Positions 30,629 to 39,221 of a stretch of DNA of 44,861 bases are shown one piece after another; within the stretch, counting starts at the first letter, position 1, and each line of letters starts with the position of its first letter. Position numbers and translations under genes: made by a program. This DNA is from Eubacteriales bacterium. GTDB taxonomy: Bacteria; Bacillota; Clostridia; Oscillospirales; CAG-382. Where the stretch lies: positions 1 to 44,861 of the forward strand of contig JAQVPJ010000019.1 of assembly GCA_028702135.1 (NCBI GenBank), written 5' to 3'. Under the pieces are notes generated by a model. The model did not search any database, was not told the origin of the DNA, and saw only the letters and a program-made list of their open reading frames with translations.

Positions 30629-31759
30629 ATGGTCAGGATATTTCATTGCGCGGATATACATCTCGATTCACCGTTTTCTCTTGTAAGTCCTAAAGAAGCG
30701 GAACGCAGAAGGACCGAATTAAGGGCAGCCTTCACCTCTGCGCTTATGTTTGCAAAGCAGCAGAAAATCGAGCTTTTTTTTATAAGCGGCGACTTGTTTG
30801 ACTGCGATTATGTGACCAGAGATACAAAAGAAATGCTTGTGACGGAGTTTGCAAAACTGCCCGAATGCAGATTCTTCATATCGCCCGGCAACCATGACCC
30901 ATATAACGATGTGTCACCCTACAAGAACATAAAATTCCCGGAGAATGTGCACATTTTCGGTGAGAAAAGGGAATGTTTCGAGCTTGAGGATTTAGGTACG
31001 GATGTCTATGGAGTGGGGTTTGATTCCTCAGTATACAGCAAGAGTCCCGTCGCCGGATATAAGATAAAGCATCCCGAACGAATAAATATACTCGTATGTC
31101 ACGGAGACACTACAAATCCGCTTTCCGTAAATGGACCGGTTACCAAAAACGAGATCGCCGCATCCGGATTTGATTATATCGCTCTCGGTCATATCCATAA
31201 ACCGAGCGGCATTTTGTGCGAAAACGGTGTTTATTATGCTTATCCCGGATGTATCGAGGGTAGAAGCTTTGATGAAACGGGATATAAGGGAGCTTTGTAT
31301 GGAGTAATCGAAAAAGGCAGAGTGGAGATCCGTACACGCATCTTTTCAAAACGAAGGTATGAGATTGCGGAAATAAACCTTGAAGGCATAAGCGATAAGG
31401 TACAAGCTCTTGAATTGATACGCTCGAAAATCCGCAGCTATACCGACGATACAGCTCTAAGGATTATACTCGAGGGTAGTGTAACGGAGGGCTTCATTAT
31501 TACCGAAAACGAGATAGGCAGGGGCAGGGAGTTCCCGTATTACATAGAGATAAAGGATCACACTACTATAAAGCCGAACTTCACCGAGCTTGAAAAGAGT
31601 TCCACATTGAAGGGTGTTTTCTATCGCAGAATGCTTGAGCATTTGGAAAAATGCGCACCGTCGAGCGAGGAGTACTATACCGCTTTACAGGCGTTGAAAT
31701 ACGGGCTCTGTGCGCTTGATGACAGGAATGTCATCGATTTTACGGAGGCTGACGAATAA
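30629..31759 (+). CDS. yhaO: SbcD/YhaO-type DNA repair nuclease (calcineurin-like)
   Basis: A 376-residue metallophosphoesterase, the nuclease half of a YhaO-YhaN (SbcCD/Mre11-Rad50-like) pair. The five metal motifs are visible: Asp9/His11 (CADIHLDSP), GDLFD 54-58, GNHD 87-90, CHGD 157-160 and GHIHKP 187-192. The C-terminal part (about 230-376) is the capping domain that would contact YhaN. Its stop shares one base with the start of yhaN (TAATG), indicating coupling and an equimolar complex. Activity on DNA ends is known for relatives and inferred here. Confidence 0.92.
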   Translation: MVRIFHCADIHLDSPFSLVSPKEAERRRTELRAAFTSALMFAKQQKIELFFISGDLFDCDYVTRDTKEMLVTEFAKLPECRFFISPGNHDPYNDVSPYKNIKFPENVHIFGEKRECFELEDLGTDVYGVGFDSSVYSKSPVAGYKIKHPERINILVCHGDTTNPLSVNGPVTKNEIAASGFDYIALGHIHKPSGILCENGVYYAYPGCIEGRSFDETGYKGALYGVIEKGRVEIRTRIFSKRRYEIAEINLEGISDKVQALELIRSKIRSYTDDTALRIILEGSVTEGFIITENEIGRGREFPYYIEIKDHTTIKPNFTELEKSSTLKGVFYRRMLEHLEKCAPSSEEYYTALQALKYGLCALDDRNVIDFTEADE

Positions 31760-33960
31760 TGGGAAATGTGATTATTGAGAGAATAGAGATTTCTTCCTTC
31801 GGAAAACTGAAAATGCTCAGTATTGTTCCGGACAAAGGCATCAATCTTCTTTCTGCACCGAATGAGAGCGGTAAGAGTACTCTTGCGGCTTTTATTAAGT
31901 TTATGTTTTACGGGTATACGAGCGGCAGGATGCAGAGTATATTGGAAAACGATAAAAAGCTATATACACCGTGGGACAATCCGCAATCCGAGGGAGCTTT
32001 ATATCTCCTCACCGAAAGCGGAAGGTATAAAATTGAACGCAAGTATTTACAGAGCGGCAAGGAATCTCTTAATGTATTTGAAACACGCACGGGCAAGCTC
32101 TTGAATATCGGAGTTCAACCCGGAGAGTATTTCTTCGGAGTGAATGACGTTACATTTGAGAAAACGGCTTTTTTCAGACAGCTGTTCGTCCCGTCCGGAA
32201 AGGACGAGTATATCGCAGAGCAACTGCAGAACATCTCTATGTCGGCAGATGAGCAGATTAGCACAAAAAAGGCTCTCAAGCGCCTGACGGATGCAAAAAA
32301 TATGCTCTCTGGTAGATTGAAAAACGGTCTTATACCGAAACTGGAGTCAGAGCAATACGAACTTGAGCAAAAGCTGACCGATGCTTTCGAAACAAACAGG
32401 ATGATTCAGGAGCTGTCGGATAAAATAACGGAATACAGACGTATGATCTCCGAGAACGCAAGAATTCTCGAAAAGCTAAACAGCGAAAGTGAGAATATCG
32501 ACAAATACGAAAGTATACTCAGGTTAAAGCAGTTAATGGAGCTTGAAAGGAACGAGGCGAGAGCGCAGCTTGAATATATAGAAGCGAAAAAGCTCTTGAA
32601 AAAAGAACAGCTACCCGAAAACAGCGTTATAACCTCGATGTTGTCTCTGAACGCTGAGTATAAAAGCGAGCTGCGTAACAAAGAGAGGATCTATGCCGAT
32701 ATAACAAAAGAGGAAGAAGATTTAAGAAATCTACAAAGCGATTCAGGAGAAAACAATGAAAATGTAAAGGCCTTTCAGAAAAAAGCAAAGAAACAGCGCA
32801 CTTTTGCAATAGTTCTTATGATTATAGGCTTTTTAATGTGCGTGAGCGGAGTTGCTTTTTACTTGATGGAAAAGAACGTGCTCTTCTTAATAATCGCTCT
32901 TTCCGTCGGACTTTTACTTTTTGCCATATCATTTGTTTCTGTGGTTATGTTGCGTAAGAAGCTGAAATCAAAAGGATATGAATCCCTTAAAGACCTTGAA
33001 GCAATAATAAAGAGTTACCCTCTGTTCGAGCAGCGGGTCAATGATAAAAAGAATAAAATCACATCGCTTAACAATGCATATACAGGTCTGGTGAACCGAT
33101 TAGATGAGCAGAAAAAGAATATTGAGAATGCGATAAGCGAGTATATTTTTCTTGATAAGTCGAAGAGCTATGAGGAACAAATAGATTTTATATCCGATGC
33201 AGTACAGAAAGTAGTTCAGAAACGGGAAGCTTACAAAACTCATTCGGCGACAAGAGAAAAAGCGACCGAAAACATTGATATGGATGCTTTATCTGCACAG
33301 GCACAAGGCGCAGTAAAGCCCGAACGCGAAAAGGTAAAGGTTGATAACGAGATTAACTTTTACTCACAGCAGATGAAAATTTTTGAGGAAAAAGAACGTG
33401 AAAGCGAAAGGCAAAAGGCTCTGCTTGAGGGCAGGGGAAGTGACCCTGCTGTTTTGACCGGAAAGCGGGATGCAGTAAAATCGAAGCTGTTGGAATACAG
33501 AAAAAAGTATGCAGCTCTTGAAACAGCGGTGGAAAAGCTTACGGAAGCAAGCGAATATATGAAGAGCACCGTTGCACCGAGAATAAATGCTTATGCGGGC
33601 GAGTTCTTTTCGAGTGCGACAAAAGGGAAATATACGGCTTTGTCCGTCGATACGGCAATGGCAATGAGCTTTAAGGACGATACAGGCATAAAAAGCTGTG
33701 ATTACCTTTCCGCGGGAACAAGGGATAGTGCGTACCTGTGTTTGAGATTCGCACTTATCAAGCTACTGTATAACGGGGTCAATCCTCCGATTATCTTAGA
33801 TGATGCTTTCGGAAGATTTGATGACGAAAGACTGGAAGCTCTGCTTGGTCTTTTATCGGCAAAGAGCACCGAAGGACAGATCTTTATTTTCACCTGCGGT
33901 GATAGGGAGCGTAATTTACTCGACAAGGCGGGAATAAATTATAGCGCATTATCACTGTAA
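31759..33960 (+). CDS. yhaN: SbcC/YhaN-type ATPase with membrane segments in its coiled coil
   Basis: A 733-residue SMC/Rad50-like ATPase, partner of YhaO. Walker A APNESGKST at 33-41; long coiled coils (about 170-340 and 410-600); signature YLSAGTRDSAYLCLRFA near 650; Walker B PPIILDDAFGRFDDERL near 680. No zinc hook CxxC is seen. Instead two hydrophobic stretches of about 20 residues each (near 347-395, AIVLMIIGFLMCVSGVAFYL and FLIIALSVGLLLFAISF) sit at the tip of the coiled coil, suggesting that the complex is anchored in the membrane, a trait I associate with the YhaN type. Shorter than B. subtilis YhaN. Confidence 0.9.
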   Translation: MGNVIIERIEISSFGKLKMLSIVPDKGINLLSAPNESGKSTLAAFIKFMFYGYTSGRMQSILENDKKLYTPWDNPQSEGALYLLTESGRYKIERKYLQSGKESLNVFETRTGKLLNIGVQPGEYFFGVNDVTFEKTAFFRQLFVPSGKDEYIAEQLQNISMSADEQISTKKALKRLTDAKNMLSGRLKNGLIPKLESEQYELEQKLTDAFETNRMIQELSDKITEYRRMISENARILEKLNSESENIDKYESILRLKQLMELERNEARAQLEYIEAKKLLKKEQLPENSVITSMLSLNAEYKSELRNKERIYADITKEEEDLRNLQSDSGENNENVKAFQKKAKKQRTFAIVLMIIGFLMCVSGVAFYLMEKNVLFLIIALSVGLLLFAISFVSVVMLRKKLKSKGYESLKDLEAIIKSYPLFEQRVNDKKNKITSLNNAYTGLVNRLDEQKKNIENAISEYIFLDKSKSYEEQIDFISDAVQKVVQKREAYKTHSATREKATENIDMDALSAQAQGAVKPEREKVKVDNEINFYSQQMKIFEEKERESERQKALLEGRGSDPAVLTGKRDAVKSKLLEYRKKYAALETAVEKLTEASEYMKSTVAPRINAYAGEFFSSATKGKYTALSVDTAMAMSFKDDTGIKSCDYLSAGTRDSAYLCLRFALIKLLYNGVNPPIILDDAFGRFDDERLEALLGLLSAKSTEGQIFIFTCGDRERNLLDKAGINYSALSL

Positions 33961-33975
33961 GAAAAGGGGAATACA

Positions 33976-36024
33976 TTGCATAAAGATACGCCGATTACTG
34001 ATTTAAAAGGAATAGGCAAAGCCAGAGCCGCGATGTTTGTTTCACTCGGAATAAACACAGCGGAGGATCTTTTATACTTTTTTCCGAGAAGGTACGAGAA
34101 CAGGGGAGCAGTAACAAGTATTGCGGAAGCTCCTGATGGTGAGATATGTTCACTTATCGTAACTATTGACACAAATCCGGTCGAACGCATAGCAAGAAGT
34201 GGTTTGTCTTATACAAAAGTCACCGCAAACGACGGAACCGGAACGCTTGAGATTACTTTTTTCAATCAACGCTGGATAGCGAAATCTGTTACTAAAAACA
34301 GAGTTTTCCGTGTTTACGGAAGGATTTTTCACGGTCTTTTCGGCAGTATGATGAATTCGCCTAAAATCGAAGCCGTATACGAGAATAAAAAGCTGCCGGA
34401 TGTACTGCCGGTATACCCCCTGACAAAAGGACTTTCGCAGAGAATCATTGCAGATGCGGTTTCGCAGGTATTACCGCTTTGCGATGATGTTGAAAATGTA
34501 CTCCCTGATGAAATAATAAAACAATACGACCTGTCAAACAAGGGTGAAGCGATTAAAATAATTCATCTTCCTCCGGATGCCGCTACCCTCGAAAGAGCGC
34601 GGAGAACACTTGCTTTTGAGGAACTGCTCATATTTCGACTCGCACTTAACAGTATAAAAGAACGAAGCGCGGGATTGGCAGCGCCTCGGATGGACTTTAA
34701 GGGTTCTGGTATCGGTAGGTTCTTTGATTCGCTGCCGTTTTCATTAACAGGCGCACAGGAAAGGGTTATAAAGGAGATTTTTGGCGATCTGTGCAGCAGC
34801 ACTCCGATGATGAGGCTTGTTCAGGGGGATGTGGGCAGCGGTAAGACGGTGCTTGCAGCAGCGGCAATATTCTTTACGGTGAAAAACGGGCTTCAAGCAG
34901 CTATGATGGCACCAACAGAGATATTGGCAAGACAGCACTTCAATACCCTTGAAAAGCTGCTCAAACCATTCGGAATAAAAATCGCGCTGCTGACAGGCAG
35001 CGTCAAACAAAAAGAAAAAGATAAAATCAAAGAATCACTTTCGGACGGGAGCATAAATGTCGCTGTCGGCACACACGCTCTGATTCAGGGTGATGTTGAA
35101 TACAAATCCCTTGGACTTGTCGTAACTGATGAGCAGCACCGCTTCGGCGTTATACAAAGGGCGTCGCTTGTAGAAAAAGGGGACCAGACAAAACTTCGGG
35201 CTCATACGCTTGTTATGTCCGCAACACCGATACCGCGAACCCTTTCTCTTATTTTGTACGGGGATCTTAAAGTAAGCATATTGGATCAGATGCCGCCGGG
35301 CAGGCAGAAAATAAAAACATATTCAGTAGGCGGCGAATACAGGGAAAGAGTGTATGCTTTTATAAAAAGACAGATCTCGCTCGGTCATCAGGCATACATA
35401 ATATGCCCGCTTGTCGAGGAAAATGAGGACCTGCCACGGAAAGCTGTCGAGGAATACGCCGAGAATCTGCGGAGCAACGTTTTTCCCGAAATAAAAGTCG
35501 GCTATATACACGGACGACTGCCGTCGAGGGAAAAAGACAAGGAAATGCTCGATTTTTGCTCAGGGAACAATAAGATACTTGTCTCGACAACTGTTGTTGA
35601 AGTCGGTGTTGATGTACCGAATGCAACCGTAATGCTGATAGAAAATGCGGAATGCTTCGGCCTGTCTCAGCTCCACCAGCTAAGGGGCAGGATTGGCAGG
35701 GGAAAAGCAAAATCCTACTGTATTTTAATGAGCGACTCCAAGAGTCCGAAATCGAAGGAACGGCTTGAAATAATGGCAAGAACCAGCGACGGATTTGAAA
35801 TAGCGGAGTCTGATTTAAGCCTTAGGGGACCGGGCGACTTTTTCGGGGAAAGGCAGAGCGGCGAGCTGACATTTAAATTCGCGGATATTACCGATATGGA
35901 ACTGATTGAAAAGACCGGACAAGCGGCTAAACACCTTATGAACAAGCAGAGAATAACAAAAGAGATTGAAGAAGCTATCGATCACTTTTTTCAGAAAACA
36001 ATGGACGGAAAAACATTTAATTAA
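33976..36024 (+). CDS. recG: ATP-dependent DNA helicase RecG
   Basis: A 682-residue superfamily 2 helicase that remodels stalled replication forks and Holliday junctions. N-terminal wedge domain with OB fold (about 50-140; KVTANDGTGTLEITFFNQRW), Walker A GDVGSGKT at 284-291, DEQHRFG (motif II), SATPIPRTL (motif III) and GRIGRG (motif VI). The end has the RecG-specific TRG region (SESDLSLRGPGDFFGERQSG). Length is normal. The start is TTG with AAGGGG six bases upstream. It lies 15 bases behind yhaN and one base before the dus gene. Confidence 0.95.
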   Translation: MHKDTPITDLKGIGKARAAMFVSLGINTAEDLLYFFPRRYENRGAVTSIAEAPDGEICSLIVTIDTNPVERIARSGLSYTKVTANDGTGTLEITFFNQRWIAKSVTKNRVFRVYGRIFHGLFGSMMNSPKIEAVYENKKLPDVLPVYPLTKGLSQRIIADAVSQVLPLCDDVENVLPDEIIKQYDLSNKGEAIKIIHLPPDAATLERARRTLAFEELLIFRLALNSIKERSAGLAAPRMDFKGSGIGRFFDSLPFSLTGAQERVIKEIFGDLCSSTPMMRLVQGDVGSGKTVLAAAAIFFTVKNGLQAAMMAPTEILARQHFNTLEKLLKPFGIKIALLTGSVKQKEKDKIKESLSDGSINVAVGTHALIQGDVEYKSLGLVVTDEQHRFGVIQRASLVEKGDQTKLRAHTLVMSATPIPRTLSLILYGDLKVSILDQMPPGRQKIKTYSVGGEYRERVYAFIKRQISLGHQAYIICPLVEENEDLPRKAVEEYAENLRSNVFPEIKVGYIHGRLPSREKDKEMLDFCSGNNKILVSTTVVEVGVDVPNATVMLIENAECFGLSQLHQLRGRIGRGKAKSYCILMSDSKSPKSKERLEIMARTSDGFEIAESDLSLRGPGDFFGERQSGELTFKFADITDMELIEKTGQAAKHLMNKQRITKEIEEAIDHFFQKTMDGKTFN

Positions 36025-36025
36025 A

Positions 36026-36976
36026 ATGAGAATTGATAATTTGGAAATAAAGAACGGAATATTTTTAGCTCCGATGGCCGGAATTACTGATTATGCCTTT
36101 CGTTCGGTATGCATGATGTTAGGAGCAGAATGTGTTTGCTCGGAGTTGATTTCGGCAAAAGCTGTGGTTTATGGCGACAAAAAAACCGAAAAACTTGCTT
36201 TTCTGCATCAAGATGAACAACCTGCAGCTATCCAGCTTTTCGGCAATGAACCGATTGTTATGGCAAAAGCGGCAGAGCTGATGCTAAAGTTCAAGCCTGC
36301 ATTTGTTGATATCAACATGGGTTGTCCCGTACCGAAACTCGTCAATAATGGCGAAGGATGCGCTTTAATGAAAAATCCAAAATTATGCGGTGAGATTGTT
36401 AAGCAGGTCAGGAAAGCCGTCGATGTTCCCGTAACCGTAAAAATCAGAAAAGGCTATGATGAAAAGAATATAAATGCGGTGGAAATTGCAAAAATATGCG
36501 AGCAAAACGGGGCATCTGCTGTGTTCGTGCATGGAAGAACTCGCAACCAGATGTATTCGGGTGATGCCGACTGGACTATTATAAAAGCGGTTAAACAGAG
36601 TGTGTCGCTGCCTGTAATAGGAAACGGGGATATCTTTTACGGAAAAAGCGCTCTTGATATGATTGAAAAGACAGGATGCGACGGCATTATGGTCGGAAGA
36701 GGTGCTTTTGGTAGTCCGTGGATATTTGAGGAGATTGCTTCAGCTTTGCGGGGGGAACCCTATATACCACCGGACAACTCCAGAAAAAAAGAAATTATTA
36801 AACTACAGTTTGAAAAACTTGAGCATGACAAGGGCAAACGAGCACTTGTGGAATCCCGAAAGCACTTATCACGATATGTCAGGGGATTATACGGGTCCGC
36901 TGCAGTCAGGGATCGGATCAATTCAGTCAGTACGCAGGCGGAGATAAACGAGATTTTGGAGCAAATGTTCGGTTAA
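36026..36976 (+). CDS. dusB: tRNA-dihydrouridine synthase (DusB type)
   Basis: A 316-residue FMN flavoprotein that reduces uridines in tRNA. The open frame extends 60 bases into recG, but the ATG at 36026, one base after the recG stop, gives the family's normal start (MRIDNLEIKNGIFLAPMAGITD). Catalytic Cys100 lies in DINMGCPVPKLVNNGEG; the FMN-binding end blocks GNGDIF and GIMVGRGAFGSPW are present. No clear ribosome site, so translation is probably coupled to recG. Assignment to DusB rather than another Dus subgroup is by overall pattern. Confidence 0.9.
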   Translation: MRIDNLEIKNGIFLAPMAGITDYAFRSVCMMLGAECVCSELISAKAVVYGDKKTEKLAFLHQDEQPAAIQLFGNEPIVMAKAAELMLKFKPAFVDINMGCPVPKLVNNGEGCALMKNPKLCGEIVKQVRKAVDVPVTVKIRKGYDEKNINAVEIAKICEQNGASAVFVHGRTRNQMYSGDADWTIIKAVKQSVSLPVIGNGDIFYGKSALDMIEKTGCDGIMVGRGAFGSPWIFEEIASALRGEPYIPPDNSRKKEIIKLQFEKLEHDKGKRALVESRKHLSRYVRGLYGSAAVRDRINSVSTQAEINEILEQMFG

Positions 36977-37021
36977 ACCATATTATCACTTATTTTATGA
37001 AAAACAGATTTGGAGGTACAA

Positions 37022-39172
37022 ATGGATATTATCGCATCCCTCGCCGAGGAGCTGAAAATTCGCTATAAGCAGGTCGAGGATACCGTAAAACTTATTGATG
37101 AGGGAAATACAATTCCCTTTATTGCACGTTACAGAAAAGAGATTACCGGCTCTTTGGACGATGGTGTTCTTCGTGAACTTGGCGAAAGATTAGCCGCACT
37201 GCGTGCTATCGAGGAAAGACGCTGTGAGGTAAGGCGTCTGATCGATGAGCAGGGTAAGCTCACAGAAGATATCGAGAAGGCACTTGATGCCGCAAAAACA
37301 GTCGCTGAGATAGACGACATATACAGGCCCTACCGTCCGAAAAGACGCACACGCGCCACTATGGCTGTCGAGGCGGGTCTTACACCTCTTGCCGAGCTTA
37401 TTCTTGAGCAGAACAGAAACAGCAACATAACTGCAGAAGCGGAAAAATTCCTTAATCCCGAAAAAAATATCAACAGCGCTGAAGACGCTATTGCGGGAGC
37501 TATGGATATTATTGCAGAAAGAGTCTCCGACAACGCAGAGTTCCGCAAGTGGATAAGGGATTTCACTTTTAATAAAGGAAACCTTGTTTCAAAAGCAAAA
37601 ACAGATCAGGACAGCGTATACAGGCTGTATTATGATTATAACGAAGATGTCAGAAAAATGCCGTCTCATCGTGTTCTTGCAGTTAACAGGGGAGAAAAAG
37701 AGGACTTTTTAACTGTAAAAATAGAAGTGGATAAGGTAGCAATAATCGAATTCATACAAGGACAGATGCTGTCTCACCATCAATCGCCCTCGGAAAATTA
37801 TATAAAGCTTGCGTGCGAGGACGCATATGACAGGTTGATTGCCCCATCGGTGCAGACCGAGATTAGAAATATGATAACCGCTACCGCAGAGGAGCAGGCG
37901 ACAAAGGTTTTTGGCGAGAATTTAAAAAACCTTCTGCTTACTCCACCGATAAGAGACAGGGTTGTAATGGGTTTTGACCCTGCTTACAGGACCGGCTGCA
38001 AAATCGCCGTTGTTAACGATGTCGGCGATGTTTTAGCGACGACTGTTGTTTATCCCACACCTCCTCAAAACAGAAAAGATGAAGCGGAAAAGGTTCTTAC
38101 GGAACTGATAAATAAATATAATGTTGATATCATTTCCATAGGAAACGGTACGGCATCTAAGGAAAGCGAGATATTCGTCTGCGACCTTATCAAAAAGCAG
38201 AAAAGGCAGGTAAGCTATATAATGACCAGTGAAGCCGGTGCTTCAGTTTATTCGGCTTCAAAGCTCGCATCCGAGGAGTTCCCGCAGTTTGATGTTTCGT
38301 TAAGGAGTGCTGTGTCCATCGCACGCAGAATTCAGGATCCCCTTGCGGAGCTTGTAAAGATAGATCCGAAAGCGATAGGAGTGGGGCAATATCAGCACGA
38401 TATGAATCCGAAAGCGCTGTCGGCTTCTCTTGCCGGCGTTGTCGAATCCTGCGTCAGCAATGTTGGTGCTGATTTGAATACAGCGTCGGTATCTCTACTT
38501 TCGCATATCGCAGGTATTAACGCAAAAACTGCACAGAATATTTATGATTACCGCACAAGTTGCTCGCGTTTTAAAAAACGCTCGGAGCTTTTGAAGGTGA
38601 AAGGAATAGGAGAAAAAGCATATACTCAATGCGCAGGATTTTTACGGGTACCTGAGAGTAAGGAGGTACTCGACAACACAGCGGTACACCCCGAGAGCTA
38701 TGATGTGGCAAAAAAGCTGCTCACCGAGGTCGGTTATAACGAAAACGATGTGAGAGAGCAGAAAATAAACGAAATATCCGAGCGTATTGAGAAAAAAGGG
38801 CTTGAATCGCTGGCAAAGAATCTCGGAATCGGTGTTCCCACACTCCTTGACATAGTGTCGGAGCTGAAAAAGCCGGGACGAGATCCGAGGAGCGAGCTTC
38901 CACCGCAGATACTGCGTACAGACGCAATGGATATAAAGATGCTCAAACCGGGAATGGAATTTATGGGGACTGTAAGGAATGTTGCTGATTTCGGTGCATT
39001 TGTCGATATAGGTGTGCATCAGGACGGGCTCGTTCACATTTCAAAGCTGTCAAAAGGTTTTGTAAAGCGAGCTATGGATGCCGCTTCGGTAGGGGACATA
39101 ATAAAAGTGAGGGTCCTTGATGTGGATGTCGAAAAAAAGAGAATCTCACTTGAAAAGGTTTTTGAAAAATAA
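37022..39172 (+). CDS. tex: Tex-family RNA-binding transcription accessory protein
   Basis: 716 residues from the ATG at 37022, four bases after GGAGGT (an upstream TTG overlaps that site). Domain order is typical: helical N-terminal region with TIPFIARYRKE; YqgF RNase-H-like domain (about 310-440; GFDPAYRTGCKIAVV); helix-hairpin-helix repeats (about 480-560; AGINAKTAQNIYDYR, VKGIGEKAYTQCAGFLRV); C-terminal S1 RNA-binding domain (about 640-716; VADFGAFVDIGVHQDGLVHIS). Tex is linked to transcription and to toxin expression in some pathogens; its molecular action is only partly known. It is last in the six-gene operon, ended by a strong terminator. Confidence 0.95.
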   Translation: MDIIASLAEELKIRYKQVEDTVKLIDEGNTIPFIARYRKEITGSLDDGVLRELGERLAALRAIEERRCEVRRLIDEQGKLTEDIEKALDAAKTVAEIDDIYRPYRPKRRTRATMAVEAGLTPLAELILEQNRNSNITAEAEKFLNPEKNINSAEDAIAGAMDIIAERVSDNAEFRKWIRDFTFNKGNLVSKAKTDQDSVYRLYYDYNEDVRKMPSHRVLAVNRGEKEDFLTVKIEVDKVAIIEFIQGQMLSHHQSPSENYIKLACEDAYDRLIAPSVQTEIRNMITATAEEQATKVFGENLKNLLLTPPIRDRVVMGFDPAYRTGCKIAVVNDVGDVLATTVVYPTPPQNRKDEAEKVLTELINKYNVDIISIGNGTASKESEIFVCDLIKKQKRQVSYIMTSEAGASVYSASKLASEEFPQFDVSLRSAVSIARRIQDPLAELVKIDPKAIGVGQYQHDMNPKALSASLAGVVESCVSNVGADLNTASVSLLSHIAGINAKTAQNIYDYRTSCSRFKKRSELLKVKGIGEKAYTQCAGFLRVPESKEVLDNTAVHPESYDVAKKLLTEVGYNENDVREQKINEISERIEKKGLESLAKNLGIGVPTLLDIVSELKKPGRDPRSELPPQILRTDAMDIKMLKPGMEFMGTVRNVADFGAFVDIGVHQDGLVHISKLSKGFVKRAMDAASVGDIIKVRVLDVDVEKKRISLEKVFEK

Positions 39173-39178
39173 AGAAAA

Positions 39179-39221
39179 CAGGTTCTTTGAAATAATAGGG
39201 CAAAGAACCTGAATTTTTTTG
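39179..39221. terminator. bidirectional terminator between tex and the metal ATPase
   Basis: Arms CAGGTTCTTTG (39179-39189) and CAAAGAACCTG (39201-39211) are perfect over 11 bp. The plus strand continues with a T-run; the minus strand continues with TTTTCTTTATTTT. Confidence 0.88.

Noticed and set aside
29800-39172. Whether the YhaO-YhaN-RecG cluster is a defence system (SMC-nuclease type)
   Set aside because: Motifs and order (pgeF, yhaON, recG, dus, tex) fit housekeeping repair and tRNA functions; no toxin, CARF, TIR or other effector domain is present.
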